NCBI GenBank assembly: GCA_017307505.1
Contig: JAFKEE010000021.1
Location: 31,949-95,948, forward strand
Reading direction: 5' to 3'
DNA length: 64,000 bases
Origin: Acidobacteriota bacterium
GTDB lineage: Bacteria; Acidobacteriota; Terriglobia; Bryobacterales; Bryobacteraceae
Shown here: positions 9,272-18,330 of the stretch, in pieces
Numbering within the stretch: position 1 is the first letter of the stretch
Layout: every line of letters starts with the position of its first letter
Made by a program: the position numbers and the translations under genes
The notes under the pieces: generated by a model
Seen by the model: only the letters and a program-made list of their open reading frames with translations
What the model was told of the DNA's origin: nothing
The model's database searches: none

Positions 9272-10489
9272 TTAGCTGGCGGTCTTTTTCGGGTCCGCAC
9301 TCACGGAGGAGTAGCGCCCGGGCAGGATCGAGAAGTACTCCGAGAAGCGCTTCTTCGTCGTGGTGTCGACCTCGACAGACTTCTTTTCCAGAATCGCATT
9401 GGCCAGATTGATGAACTGTTTGCCCAGTTCGGTGGTCTGGTCGACGGCCCGGCCCGACTGCAGGGCACGATGAACGCCCTGGTAGTCGTTTGAGAAGTTC
9501 ATCATCACGGGGACGCCCAGCAGATCCTCGATCTGCGCGGGGCTCACCACGCTGCGTTTATGGCCGCGGTTCAACAGCACGCTGACGCGGTCACCCAGTT
9601 CCAGGCTATTGAGGAAATTGAACTTTTCGCGAGCCAGGTGGAGGGATGGGATCTCCGGCGTCACCACCAGGAAGATCCGCTTCGCTTCGTGCATGATTTC
9701 GAGCGAATAGCGTTCCAGGTTGCCGGACAGGTCCACGCAGATGGCGCGGTAGTGCCGGCGGGCGAACTCGAGCAGATTCCGGACCTGGGAGGACTCGATG
9801 CGGAAGTCGGGATTCAGCCGTCCGGAGTGCAGGACATCCATCTGGCCGACGCGGGTGACCAGTTGCGGCCACAGGGATTCGTCCAGGCTGTGGGCGTTTT
9901 CGGCAGCTTCCACCACGGAGTGCGCATTGTTCAGCTTCAGCATGAAGCCGATGATGCCGGAGGTCAGGTCCATATCCAGAAGCAGGACGCCTGTCTCCGG
10001 ATTGCGCGACAACGCCACCGCGGCGTTGAGCGCGACGGTTGAGGTACCTACACCCTGTTTCGAAGGTAAAAACGCGAAGAGCTGGTCCGTGGCATTCACA
10101 GCGGCAGGACGCTTCTGTGCCAACTCGTCCACACGGGCCAAGGTTTCGTAGATTGCCTGACGGGCGAACGGCAGGGAGAGGAACTCGCGGATGCCCGCCC
10201 GCATGATGTCCAACAGGACCTGGGGGTCGGTCGAACGATGCACCGCGACCAATTGCAGGCCTGGGAATTCCCTATCGACAAGACGGATGATCTCTGTCGC
10301 CTGCGGCAGAGACTCGGTGCTGAGAAATACTACCTGCGGTGCATGCGCCCGGGCGAAACGCATGAATTCAAGTTCCGTCGGGTAACGGTCAAGATCACGA
10401 ACCAAAACAATCTGGCCCGTCTCCGACAGAGCTTGTTCCAGCCGTTCCGCTAGATCGGAATCCGGACAGATGACAAGTCCCCTCAACAT
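9272..10489 (-). CDS. TadZ/CpaE-like protein: pseudo-receiver plus MinD/ParA-type ATPase
   Basis: The protein has 405 residues. An N-terminal receiver-like fold (about 1-125) has Ser (VVFLSTES) where the phosphoacceptor Asp should be. It is followed by a SIMIBI ATPase with a deviant Walker A (SKQGVGTST, 143-151) and a LLLDMDL strand. CpaE/TadZ proteins place tad pilus machinery at the pole, and related proteins place other complexes. No other tad/flp pilus gene is in the window, so the gene is isolated here and its target is unknown. A terminator shared with the converging receptor gene lies just after the stop codon. Confidence 0.82.
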   Translation of the reverse strand: MLRGLVICPDSDLAERLEQALSETGQIVLVRDLDRYPTELEFMRFARAHAPQVVFLSTESLPQATEIIRLVDREFPGLQLVAVHRSTDPQVLLDIMRAGIREFLSLPFARQAIYETLARVDELAQKRPAAVNATDQLFAFLPSKQGVGTSTVALNAAVALSRNPETGVLLLDMDLTSGIIGFMLKLNNAHSVVEAAENAHSLDESLWPQLVTRVGQMDVLHSGRLNPDFRIESSQVRNLLEFARRHYRAICVDLSGNLERYSLEIMHEAKRIFLVVTPEIPSLHLAREKFNFLNSLELGDRVSVLLNRGHKRSVVSPAQIEDLLGVPVMMNFSNDYQGVHRALQSGRAVDQTTELGKQFINLANAILEKKSVEVDTTTKKRFSEYFSILPGRYSSVSADPKKTAS

Positions 10490-10634
10490 AGTCCTATATC
10501 CTAGATATCAAATTAGAGCGGATGCTCGACCACAACAATCGAACATAGACCCTAGCCCTGCTGCTCAAAGTGATACGCACTCTAAGGCTCAGCCTAAGGC
10601 CAATCCCGGACCATCCCGGCTGCAACCCAATCCT

Positions 10635-11321
10635 TCACACTCCACGGCGATTGCCGTAGATCAACACATGCAGCCTCGGACAGAACCGGTAGCCGTATTG
10701 CTTGCAGACCTCTACAAGCCATCCGGCGCGCTCATGCAGTCTATCGGCGGAAATCCCCTCGGGCATGAGGAGGATGCGCTCAGGAATCGCTCCAATTTCT
10801 GAGGCGATCTTTTGGACTTCCTCCAGGTCCCCTGGATCGGACACTACAAACTTTACCTGATAGTCAAAATTGGTGAGCAGCCGCCGGAGCACCTCTGGAC
10901 GATATCTCAAGCGCTCGTGGCCGGCCGCGTAACGGCCGCCCTCCCGGTCCCAGGGAGTGGAATTCCGGAGCTTCGGGCTCACGCTCATGAGGTCGCAATC
11001 CACAGGCTGCCAGACGGTGCCCGCGGTCTCAATCGTGATGTGGCGGCCCAGATCGCGCAGACGGCGGGTGAGTTCCACCGTCTCGGCAAAGAGCATCGGT
11101 TCGCCGCCAGTGAGGACGATGTGGCGATAGCCCGGTTCCGCTTCCACCCTTTGAACCAGCGCCTCCAACGCCATTTCTTCGCCTTCCGGCTGCCAGGAAG
11201 TATAAGGAGTGTCGCACCAGGTACAGCGCAGATTGCAGCCGGAGACACGAAGGAACAGCGAAGGAACCCCGGTGAGGATTCCCTCCCCCTGGATGGTGGT
11301 GAAGATCTCAGAGACCTTCAC
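10635..11321 (-). CDS. queE: 7-carboxy-7-deazaguanine synthase
   Basis: The protein has 228 residues from a GTG at 11321. It carries the radical SAM cluster motif CNLRCTWC (C29, C33, C36), the IQGEG opening and the GGEPMLF SAM-binding segment. QueE converts 6-carboxytetrahydropterin to 7-carboxy-7-deazaguanine in queuosine/preQ0 synthesis. The frame is open to 11384, but the GTG overlaps the queC stop in GTGA, and the protein then begins [14 protein letters not shown] as the family does. This shows translational coupling. queD and folE are not in the window. Confidence 0.93.
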   Translation of the reverse strand: MKVSEIFTTIQGEGILTGVPSLFLRVSGCNLRCTWCDTPYTSWQPEGEEMALEALVQRVEAEPGYRHIVLTGGEPMLFAETVELTRRLRDLGRHITIETAGTVWQPVDCDLMSVSPKLRNSTPWDREGGRYAAGHERLRYRPEVLRRLLTNFDYQVKFVVSDPGDLEEVQKIASEIGAIPERILLMPEGISADRLHERAGWLVEVCKQYGYRFCPRLHVLIYGNRRGV

Positions 11322-11998
11322 CCGGCATACTCCAGCGGGTCCTGAAGCCCTGCTTCCCGGAACCCGGCCAGACGCAACTGGCATGAGTCGCAGTGCCCGC
11401 AGGGCTTGCCGCCGACGGGGTCGTAACAGCTATGCGTCAACCCGTAATCCACGCCTAATGAGACACCTAGCCGGATAATCTCAGCCTTTGAGAGACTGAT
11501 CAGCGGGGTATGGATCTTGAGACGGCCGTGACCTTCCACGCCGGCCTTCGTCGCCAGATTGGCCATCTTTTCAAAGGCTTCGATATACTCCGGCCGGCAA
11601 TCAGGATAGCCCGAGTAGTCGACCGCATTGACGCCGAGGTAGATGTCCGTGGCGCCCAGCACTTCGGCCCAAGCCAAGGCTATGGAGAGGAAGACGGTGT
11701 TCCTGGCCGGAACGTAGGTGATCGGGATTCCGGCCCCCATTTCGGCGGTCGGCCTGCCCTTGGGCACGTCAATATTGTCGGTCAAGGCAGAACCACCGAA
11801 GCTGCGGAGGTCTATCTTGATGACTTTGTGCGCCGCCGCGCCCAGAGCCCCGGAGACTCGCTTTGAGCATTCAAGCTCCACCTGATGTCTCTGCCCGTAA
11901 TCATATGCGATTGTGTATACTTCAAAGCCATCGCGGCGCGCACAGGCGAGCGTCGTCGCCGAATCCAATCCGCCGCTCAACAGGCATACAGCCCTCAT
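11318..11998 (-). CDS. queC: 7-cyano-7-deazaguanine (preQ0) synthase
   Basis: The protein has 226 residues and starts at the ATG at 11998. It has the PP-loop SGGLDS (8-13), AYDYGQRH and YVPARNT motifs, and a C-terminal zinc site CX8CX2CX2C (C191, C200, C203, C206). QueC uses ATP and ammonia to convert 7-carboxy-7-deazaguanine to preQ0. The frame stays open far upstream (to 12565), but that extension lies inside the MFS gene in another frame and is not real. ATGA joins the upstream MFS stop to this start, and GTGA joins its stop to queE. Confidence 0.95.
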   Translation of the reverse strand: MRAVCLLSGGLDSATTLACARRDGFEVYTIAYDYGQRHQVELECSKRVSGALGAAAHKVIKIDLRSFGGSALTDNIDVPKGRPTAEMGAGIPITYVPARNTVFLSIALAWAEVLGATDIYLGVNAVDYSGYPDCRPEYIEAFEKMANLATKAGVEGHGRLKIHTPLISLSKAEIIRLGVSLGVDYGLTHSCYDPVGGKPCGHCDSCQLRLAGFREAGLQDPLEYAG

Positions 11999-13194
11999 CG
12001 GCCAATCTCCTCCGGCAATCTTCGCGTCAGGACAAAACCCATGGCTGGGAACACCAGCAAGCCAAACAGCGCCACATGCAAAGAAGCATGGTCTGCAACC
12101 CAACCGGTGATGGGGATAAACAGCATGCCAGCCATGCCCCAGGCAAAACCCATCAACAGAGCGGACACAGTAGCCGCTTGAGATGGAACAAGCTGCTGCG
12201 CCACAACAACATTCACAGGAATAGTAAACAAAAGGATGAAGCCGCCAAGAATCAGGCTGGCCAGCCCGGCCGGACCGGGCACAAGGAAGAAGGCGGCCAT
12301 GCAGGGGACTGACCAGAGGAAGGAATGGACGATGATCCGCTTCGCTCCGAAGCGCTCCGCCAGGTGTCCACCCAGGAATCCGCCCACCGCGCCGAAGCTC
12401 AAGTACAACGTGACCAAGTATGCTGTATCGTGAAGAGAGTAATGCCGTTCTCTGTTCAGGTACAGGATCAGGAACTGCCCGTAGGTCACCTGCACCACCG
12501 AGCGGAAGAATACGCCGAGATAGAGAATCGTCATGGGGCCGCGTACGGCACGGAGCGACGCCCAATCGAAGCTCCGAGCCTTGCGAGGTCCTTCCTCGCC
12601 CGGGGCCTTCACCAAAACCAGCATGATGGCACTAAGGAGAACGCCGGGGACCGAAGCCCAGACTAAGTGCTCGAAGCCGATGCGTTGGATCACTTCCTTG
12701 AAGAACGCTGGAGAGAGGGCCATCCCCAGGGTTCCGGCACTGATGAAGATCGCCATCCAGCCGCCCCGATCGCCGCGCATTCCGGCCGTGGACCAGGACG
12801 AACCTTGCGGATGGAAGGCGCTAACGCCGGCTCCGCCGAGCATCATGAGGACCAGCAGGGTGCCGTAACCGGGCGCCATGGTCGCGCCCAGAATGAACAA
12901 TCCGGCCACAGCGGGCCCTAGACAGGAGAAGAGTTTCGACCGGTACCTATCCGAAAGGTAGCCGTAAATCGGCTGGGTGACTGAGGTGCTGAAGACCAAA
13001 AGGCCCCCAATGAGGCCTGCCTGGGACAGGTTCAGGCCGTAGCGAGCCACCAGAAAGGGCTGAAGAACCCCGATGGAGCCGGAGTAGATGTCCACCAGAA
13101 AATGGGCGAGCGAGAACAGAGCCAACGTGAGTGCTCCGGCACGAAGCCGGGACCACGATGACGCAACGGGCCATGTTCCGGTGCCTGCGCTCAT
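11995..13194 (-). CDS. MFS transporter of the fosmidomycin-resistance (FSR) type, first gene of the que operon
   Basis: The protein has 399 residues and about twelve membrane helices. [10 protein letters not shown] resembles the AFHP motif of FSR-type transporters, and the loop [11 protein letters not shown] is the classic MFS loop 2-3 motif. Its stop overlaps the queC start (ATGA), so MFS, queC and queE are one coupled operon. That link raises the possibility of a queuosine/deazaguanine precursor transporter, but substrate cannot be read from sequence and FSR members are usually drug exporters. Confidence 0.85.
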   Translation of the reverse strand: MSAGTGTWPVASSWSRLRAGALTLALFSLAHFLVDIYSGSIGVLQPFLVARYGLNLSQAGLIGGLLVFSTSVTQPIYGYLSDRYRSKLFSCLGPAVAGLFILGATMAPGYGTLLVLMMLGGAGVSAFHPQGSSWSTAGMRGDRGGWMAIFISAGTLGMALSPAFFKEVIQRIGFEHLVWASVPGVLLSAIMLVLVKAPGEEGPRKARSFDWASLRAVRGPMTILYLGVFFRSVVQVTYGQFLILYLNRERHYSLHDTAYLVTLYLSFGAVGGFLGGHLAERFGAKRIIVHSFLWSVPCMAAFFLVPGPAGLASLILGGFILLFTIPVNVVVAQQLVPSQAATVSALLMGFAWGMAGMLFIPITGWVADHASLHVALFGLLVFPAMGFVLTRRLPEEIGR

Positions 13195-13300
13195 CGGGAA
13201 AGGTGGGGTGAAATCTAAGTATAGCGGGGTGGGGCCCTCGCCCCCTCTTCTCAGGTTCCACCTGAGACCGGAATCTCCGTCATCGAGCCAGGCACCTCGC

Positions 13301-13314
13301 TACAATAGCCTCTG
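13301..13314 (+). promoter_or_regulatory. Candidate -10 element just before the start codon (near-leaderless)
   Basis: TACAAT at 13301-13306 matches the sigma70 -10 box well and ends 8 bases before the ATG at 13315, so the transcript would start within a base or two of the start codon. No Shine-Dalgarno sequence and no good -35 box are visible. The same TACAAT plus 8 bases plus ATG arrangement occurs at 47373. Confidence 0.35.
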
Positions 13315-14994
13315 ATGTCATTCTGGCGGGGTGCCGCGCTTTACGCCGCGCTGGTGCTGTTCTTCCTCATTGCTAACCGGGGGGCCTACAAAGGCTACTT
13401 TAACGACGACGACCTGGACAACCTGGTCCAGACCCGCGGCGCGGAGGTCACGCTCTTTGCAGAGGGCTTGGTCAGCCCCAAACTGTCGCCCACCAACTTC
13501 CGTCCCGTCGGCCACTTTTTCTACAAAGCGATGGGTCCGCTGGCCGGACTGCACTATACCCCCTACGTTGCTGTCCTGCAGACGGTTCACCTGCTGAACG
13601 TCCTGCTGCTTTGGTTCGTCCTCCGGCGGCTGGGCGCGCCGCCAGTTTCCGCCGCCGCCGGCGTCCTGTTCTACGCCTTCCACATGGCCTGCTTCGACGG
13701 CTATTGGAAGCCGATGTTTATCTTCGATGTCGGCTGTGCGGCGTTCCTGCTGATCAGTCTGCTGCTGTACCTGCGCGGCCACTGGCTGCTGGCGCTGATC
13801 CCGTTCTGGATTGCCTACAAGACAAAAGAGCCGGCGGTGATGCTGCCCGCTGTGCTGCTGCTGTACGAGTTCGTGCTCGGCGAGCGCCGCTGGAAGCGGG
13901 TGCTGCCGTACCTGGGCATCGCGGCGTTGTTTTCCGTCCAGGCGGTCCTCCAGAATCACGGGACCGACAACGACTACACGCTGCGGTTTACAGCTGCGGC
14001 GCTGTGGGCTACTTTCTCTTTCTATTCTTCCAAGGTCCTGCTGCTGCCCTATGCGGGGGCAGCGCTGCTGCTGTTGCTGCTGCGGCGGGACCGGCGTGTT
14101 CTCTTCGGGCTCGGAGCCCTGGTGATTCTGATGGGCCCGATGTGGTTCCTGCCCGGGCGACTGTTCGGCGTGTATCTGTACATCCCGCTGCTCGGGCTGG
14201 CCATCGCATTCGCGTTCCTGACGGAAAACTGGAAGCCGGCCTGGATCGCCCTCTTTTTTGCCGTGTGGATCCCGTGGAATTACTACTGGCTGAGGGAGCA
14301 GCGCCGGACGGCATTGACGATCGCCTTCGAGAACCGCCCGTATGTCGAGGCACTGGGCCAGTTCCTGCGGGGCGAGAAGAACCTGAACGCAGTCTTGTAC
14401 GATGGCGGTCCATCGGGAATGCGCAATTGGGGCATCGAGGGGGCGATCCGCTGGTTCCTGCCCGATCCGGAGTTAAAGACCGGGCCTCTCGAGGATCAGC
14501 AGGCGCGGCAGTACCTCCAGTCGCCGCAGATGGCGCTCATCAGCTGGGATCCGATCAAGAAGCACCTGATCACCAGCACGCGCCACGAGGGGCAGGCGGA
14601 TCCCGCCCAGATTGTCATGGCGACAGGCAATCCGGTCTGGCTGCTGGGCGATGGCTGGTATCCGCTGGAAAACGGCTTCCGGTGGATCAAGCCGACCGCG
14701 ACGGCGCACCTCACCCACCCGGCGGCGGCGAAGGAGTTCTTCGTCCGGATCAACCTGGGTCCGGTCCAGTTCAAAGACCAGGGCCGCGTGGAACTGGAAC
14801 TGTTCCTGGATGGACGATCGCAGGGCACACGCGTCTACGACCAGGTGGCCTGGCTGGAGCGCCGCTGGCCGGTGCCCTCCGATCTTCCGGCTACGGTGGA
14901 AGTCACCATCCGCTCTGTGAATCCGTATAATCCGACCAACGGCGACCCAAGAACGCTGGGCGCCGCCATTGCCGGCTTCGGCTTCGTCGAGTAA
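13315..14994 (+). CDS. Polytopic membrane protein, probable GT-C type glycosyltransferase
   Basis: The protein has 559 residues. About ten membrane helices fill residues 5-340, followed by a C-terminal soluble domain of about 220 residues. The first loop carries an acidic cluster (YFNDDDLDN, D31-D33 and D35), as in GT-C glycosyltransferases that use lipid-linked sugars. The C-terminal domain (RVELELFLDG, RTLGAAIAGFGFVE) looks like a periplasmic beta sandwich. Acceptor and donor are unknown and I cannot place it in a named family. It stands alone between the MFS-que operon (divergent) and the beta-helix gene. Confidence 0.7.
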   Translation: MSFWRGAALYAALVLFFLIANRGAYKGYFNDDDLDNLVQTRGAEVTLFAEGLVSPKLSPTNFRPVGHFFYKAMGPLAGLHYTPYVAVLQTVHLLNVLLLWFVLRRLGAPPVSAAAGVLFYAFHMACFDGYWKPMFIFDVGCAAFLLISLLLYLRGHWLLALIPFWIAYKTKEPAVMLPAVLLLYEFVLGERRWKRVLPYLGIAALFSVQAVLQNHGTDNDYTLRFTAAALWATFSFYSSKVLLLPYAGAALLLLLLRRDRRVLFGLGALVILMGPMWFLPGRLFGVYLYIPLLGLAIAFAFLTENWKPAWIALFFAVWIPWNYYWLREQRRTALTIAFENRPYVEALGQFLRGEKNLNAVLYDGGPSGMRNWGIEGAIRWFLPDPELKTGPLEDQQARQYLQSPQMALISWDPIKKHLITSTRHEGQADPAQIVMATGNPVWLLGDGWYPLENGFRWIKPTATAHLTHPAAAKEFFVRINLGPVQFKDQGRVELELFLDGRSQGTRVYDQVAWLERRWPVPSDLPATVEVTIRSVNPYNPTNGDPRTLGAAIAGFGFVE

Positions 14995-15115
14995 CCGGGC
15001 CATCTCCGCCGAGGCCCTTTCCTTGTGGTAGCGTGGGGCCAGCCAGCCGTCGAATCGTCGCGCCCGGTGTAATGAAATCGAGGCTGGAAGCACAAACAGG
15101 AGAGGAGCATCACTT

Positions 15116-15673
15116 GTGCCAGCAAACATTCAAACCCGGGGTGGATTCGAAGTCTCCTGCCCGGACGGAGGCGACCGGCTGGTCGTCAAGAAGGGCGGGC
15201 TCGTTCAGCTGGAAATCGATTTGGGAGTACAGGGCATGAAAATTCAAACACCCGGCGACCTGCAGATCCAGGCAGGCGGCAGCCTTTCCATCCGGTCAGG
15301 AGGCAGTATGTCGGTGTCGTGCGGAGCGAACCTTTCCGCCGCGGTCGGTTCTTCCATGGACCTGACGGTTGGCGGTGCGGCCACGGTCACCGCCCGGTCG
15401 AACATGACCATGACGATCGGCAGCGCCATGAGCATCACGGCGGGCACCGCGCTGCAACTCACGGCGGGCAACCAGTTCAACCTGCTGGGGGGCCACACGG
15501 TGAATCTCAAGGGCGGCAACGATGTGGTGATCGACACCAAGAAGCTGTCCGCGAAGGTCGCCACGGACACAGTCATCGATACGAAGGAGTTCACGCTAAG
15601 GGCGGAGGGCAAGGCCTCGATCAAGGCAGGCGGAGAACTGGTGCTGAAGGGCAGCAAGCTCGTGCAGAACTGA
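15116..15673 (+). CDS. Orphan VgrG-tip-like beta-helix protein
   Basis: The protein has 185 residues and starts at a GTG preceded by AGGAGAGGAG with 8-base spacing. From residue 40 on it is made of short beta repeats rich in Gly, Ser and Thr (GGSLSIRSGGSMSV, GSSMDLTVGGAATVT, GSAMSITAGTALQLTAG) and ends with KAGGELVLKGSKLVQN. This resembles the triple-stranded beta-helix needle at the end of type VI VgrG and phage gp5 spikes, without the VgrG body. No other T6SS, tail or eCIS gene is in the window. It could be a piercing tip borrowed by a distant system, or an unrelated secreted beta-helix. Confidence 0.65.
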   Translation: MPANIQTRGGFEVSCPDGGDRLVVKKGGLVQLEIDLGVQGMKIQTPGDLQIQAGGSLSIRSGGSMSVSCGANLSAAVGSSMDLTVGGAATVTARSNMTMTIGSAMSITAGTALQLTAGNQFNLLGGHTVNLKGGNDVVIDTKKLSAKVATDTVIDTKEFTLRAEGKASIKAGGELVLKGSKLVQN

Positions 15674-15677
15674 TGCG

Positions 15678-15708
15678 GCGAGGCGGCGCGGACCGTATGC
15701 CGCCTCGC
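15678..15708. terminator. Hairpin between converging genes, without a T-tract
   Basis: GCGAGGCGGC pairs perfectly with GCCGCCTCGC around an 11-base loop. It lies right after the beta-helix gene and before the end of the converging GlcG/HbpS gene. The lack of a T run makes intrinsic termination weak; it may instead protect 3' ends. Confidence 0.45.
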
Positions 15709-15727
15709 GGGATTCCCGGCAGACAGT

Positions 15728-16189
15728 CTATTTCAGCAGTGCATCGATGGCGGCCTGCCCGATGGCTTCATCCACGGCGGAGGGTCCACCGCTAATGGCG
15801 ATGGAGCCGATCAACTGGCCGTCCACTTTGATGGGCAGGCCACCCTGGTTCGGAAAGAACGAGGGGAAGGCGAGGGCGGCCACATTGCCGGCCTTGATGC
15901 TGTCGGCGGCCGATTTCGACGGGCTGCCATTGAGCGCGGCGTGGCGCGCCTTGCGTTGGGCCCACTCCAGCGTATTGATGGAAGCCGTATCCCCCTTCTG
16001 AAGGAAGAGGATATTGGCGCTGTCGTCCATGATGCAGATGGTGACGCTGACCTTCTGCTTCTCGGCCTCAGCCTCGGCGACAGCCACCAGCTTTTTCACG
16101 GCAGCGAGATTCAGGTACTTTTTCGACGGAAGATCCGCCCCGGAGGTGAGTGACATCGCCATCAAGCCTATCGCAACAAGTCGCAGCAT
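15728..16189 (-). CDS. Secreted GlcG/HbpS-family protein (haem-binding-like)
   Basis: The protein has 153 residues: a short signal peptide (LRLVAIGLMAMSLTSGA), then the GlcG/HbpS alpha-beta domain with ICIMDDSANILFL, a helix with ARHAALNGSPS, and the end motif FPNQGGLPIKVDGQLIGSI followed by ISGG. HbpS members bind haem or degrade it and act as redox sensors; others such as GlcG are of unknown role. Here it would be exported. No kinase partner adjoins it. Haem binding is not proven by the sequence. Confidence 0.85.
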   Translation of the reverse strand: MLRLVAIGLMAMSLTSGADLPSKKYLNLAAVKKLVAVAEAEAEKQKVSVTICIMDDSANILFLQKGDTASINTLEWAQRKARHAALNGSPSKSAADSIKAGNVAALAFPSFFPNQGGLPIKVDGQLIGSIAISGGPSAVDEAIGQAAIDALLK

Positions 16190-16258
16190 GCGGAACAGAC
16201 TATCACAGCAGCGCCGGATTGCAGCCGCTTTCCGTCAGGCCCTCGCGAGTCCCCTGCC

Positions 16259-16630
16259 CTACTTCTCCTCCCACATCCGAAAGGCGTGCTGATGCTTGGC
16301 CATGTCCACGCGCCGCCCACGGAACGTGACGCCCTCCATCTCGAGGCGGAAGCGTTGTTCCAGGGCGGCGTCCAGGTGCAGTTTGATCTCGCCACCGGCG
16401 CCCACGACGCGCTGCCAGGGCAGGCGCCCACCGGAGTGCCGGAGGATGCGCGCCACGAGGCGGGCGTACATGGGATAACCGGCCGCTCCGGCGATCTGAG
16501 AATAGGTGGCGACCTTGCCCTTGGGAATCGACCGGATCACGCGCAGGATGGCGGCATCGCGCTCCTCATTGGGCTTCTGAATCTCCTTCATCAGAGCCCG
16601 GACGATCTTTTCCTTGGGGATCCGTTGCAT
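16259..16630 (-). CDS. Alkyltransferase-like (ATL) DNA-repair protein, MGMT fold without the active Cys
   Basis: The protein has about 123 residues and contains the MGMT/Ogt DNA-binding domain (VIRSIPKGKVATYSQIAG, ARLVARILRHSG). The active-site PCHRV is replaced by PWQRV, so Trp stands where the alkyl-accepting Cys would be. ATL proteins bind O6-alkylguanine and flag it for nucleotide excision repair instead of repairing it directly. The ATG at 16630 is used here; a GTG two codons upstream (16636) is equally open. It lies upstream of the ilv operon terminator and is probably transcribed alone. Confidence 0.88.
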   Translation of the reverse strand: MQRIPKEKIVRALMKEIQKPNEERDAAILRVIRSIPKGKVATYSQIAGAAGYPMYARLVARILRHSGGRLPWQRVVGAGGEIKLHLDAALEQRFRLEMEGVTFRGRRVDMAKHQHAFRMWEEK

Positions 16631-16655
16631 TCGCACTATTCTCGCATTGCAGAGA

Positions 16656-16690
16656 AAAAGGGGCCGCCCGCACCGGCAGGCAGCCCCTTT
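16656..16690 (-). terminator. Intrinsic terminator of the ilv-cimA operon
   Basis: On the minus strand, AAAGGGGC pairs with GCCCCTTT (with one internal mismatch and three more pairs, GCC/GGC) and is followed by TTTTTC. It starts about 24 bases after the cimA stop codon and closes the four-gene operon. Confidence 0.85.
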
Positions 16691-16713
16691 CCGCTCAGAA
16701 CACCGAGGGCGCG

Positions 16714-18324
16714 CTAGACGCCCCAGCAGTAATCTTCGACAGCCTTCTCGATGGACTCGTCCTTGTCAGCGAGACGCATCAGTTCCAGGCGGATGGCGTC
16801 GACCAGTGCGTTCCAGGAGGCCTCGAGCACGTTGTCGCTGACGCCGACAGTAGCCCAGGAGCGGCGGTGATCGGACCATTCGACGAGCACGCGGACCTTC
16901 GAGGCGGTGCCCTTTTCGGTGGAGATCACGCGGACTTTATAGTCTGTCAGGCGGACACTGGCGATGGCAGGATAGGTAGCCGAGATGCACTGCCGCAGGC
17001 AGAGGTCGAGGGCGTTCATGGGGCCTTCGCCGGAGGCCGTCGCGGAGTGGATGGCTTCGTTGATGCGGAGGATGATGGTCGCGGTAGTTTCGGAGGGCCG
17101 GCTGCCGATCATGCGCGTACCCACTTCGAAGCTGACGACTTCGAAGAAGTGCATACCGGGCTGCAGGGCTTCGCGGACCAGAAGTTCAAAGGTCCCTTCG
17201 GCTGCTTCCAGTTCATAGCCGAGGTACTCCATCGTCTTCATGCGGTCGAGCAGTTCGCGCTTGGCGTCGTCCTTCAGGCGGTCGCCGAGGCCGTACTGCT
17301 GGAGCTTGTAGAGGATGTTGCCGCGTCCGCTGAGATCGCTAAGCAGGACGCGCTGGCGGTTGCCGACGACGGACGGGCGGATGTGTTCGTAGGTGATGGA
17401 GTCTTTCAGGACCGCACTGACGTGCACGCCACCTTTGTGGGCGAAGGCGCTGCGGCCGACGAAGGGCTGGCCCGCCGGAACAGGCAGGTTCGCCAGTTCG
17501 GCGATGTAGTGGGCGACGGAAGTGAGCGAGGTGAGCTTCTCCGGACCGATGGTGGAGTGGCCCAGCTTGGCTTCGAGATTGGCAATGACGCTGGACAGGT
17601 TCGCATTGCCGCAGCGTTCGCCGTACCCGTTCATGCAGCCCTGGACGTGGGTGACGCCCTGATCGACGGCGGCCATGGTGTTGGCGACGGCCAGGTCGCA
17701 GTCGTTGTGGCAGTGGATGCCCAGGACCCCATCAAAGCGTTCGCGGACGATGCTGACAATTTCGGCGAGGCGGTGTGTCAAAGTACCGCCGTTGGTATCG
17801 CACAGGCAGAGCACGTCGGCTCCGGCTTCCTTGGCGGCTTCGAGGGTGCTCAGCGCGTAGTCCGGGTTCGCCTGATAGCCGTCGAAGAAGTGCTCTGCGT
17901 CATAGACGACTTCCCGGCCGTGGTCCTTGAGGAAACGCACGGTGTCGGCGATGAGGGTGAGGTTCTCTTCGAGAGTGATGCCCAGGACGCGGGTAGCGTG
18001 GATATCCCAGGTCTTGCCAAAGATGCTGATGACCGGGGTTTCGGCCTCCAGCAGGGCGAGGACGTTGGCGTCTTTTTCCACCGGATTGCGGGCAAACCGG
18101 GTCGCCCCGAAGGCGGTGAGCTTGGCATGTTTCAGCTTCAGCTCACGCGCCTTCAGGAAGAACTCCTTGTCCTTCGGATTGGACATCGGCCAGCCGCCCT
18201 CAATGTAGTCGATACCCAGTTCGTCGAGCTTCTGGGTAATGAGCAGCTTGTCTTCCACGGAGAAAGACACGGCTTCGCCTTGCGTGCCGTCACGGAGGGT
18301 GGTGTCAAATGTCCAGATACGCAT
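16714..18324 (-). CDS. cimA: (R)-citramalate synthase
   Basis: The protein has 536 residues. The N-terminal TIM barrel has the DTTLRDGTQG motif and the metal-binding GIHCHNDCDLAVANT. FVGRSAFAHKGGVHV is also typical, and the C-terminal third is the LeuA-type allosteric domain (SYEVG-like segment, STEKGTASKVRVLVEW). It condenses pyruvate with acetyl-CoA to citramalate, the first step of threonine-independent isoleucine synthesis. Length and motifs fit CimA better than LeuA. It starts 6 bases after ilvC and is the last gene of the operon. Substrate assignment is from family pattern, not from single residues. Confidence 0.92.
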   Translation of the reverse strand: MRIWTFDTTLRDGTQGEAVSFSVEDKLLITQKLDELGIDYIEGGWPMSNPKDKEFFLKARELKLKHAKLTAFGATRFARNPVEKDANVLALLEAETPVISIFGKTWDIHATRVLGITLEENLTLIADTVRFLKDHGREVVYDAEHFFDGYQANPDYALSTLEAAKEAGADVLCLCDTNGGTLTHRLAEIVSIVRERFDGVLGIHCHNDCDLAVANTMAAVDQGVTHVQGCMNGYGERCGNANLSSVIANLEAKLGHSTIGPEKLTSLTSVAHYIAELANLPVPAGQPFVGRSAFAHKGGVHVSAVLKDSITYEHIRPSVVGNRQRVLLSDLSGRGNILYKLQQYGLGDRLKDDAKRELLDRMKTMEYLGYELEAAEGTFELLVREALQPGMHFFEVVSFEVGTRMIGSRPSETTATIILRINEAIHSATASGEGPMNALDLCLRQCISATYPAIASVRLTDYKVRVISTEKGTASKVRVLVEWSDHRRSWATVGVSDNVLEASWNALVDAIRLELMRLADKDESIEKAVEDYCWGV

Positions 18325-18330
18325 TGCAGT

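Noticed and set aside
11999-12565. N-terminal extension of queC to 415 residues
   Set aside because: The extra part lies inside the MFS gene in another frame; the ATG at 11998 with its ATGA overlap is the natural start.
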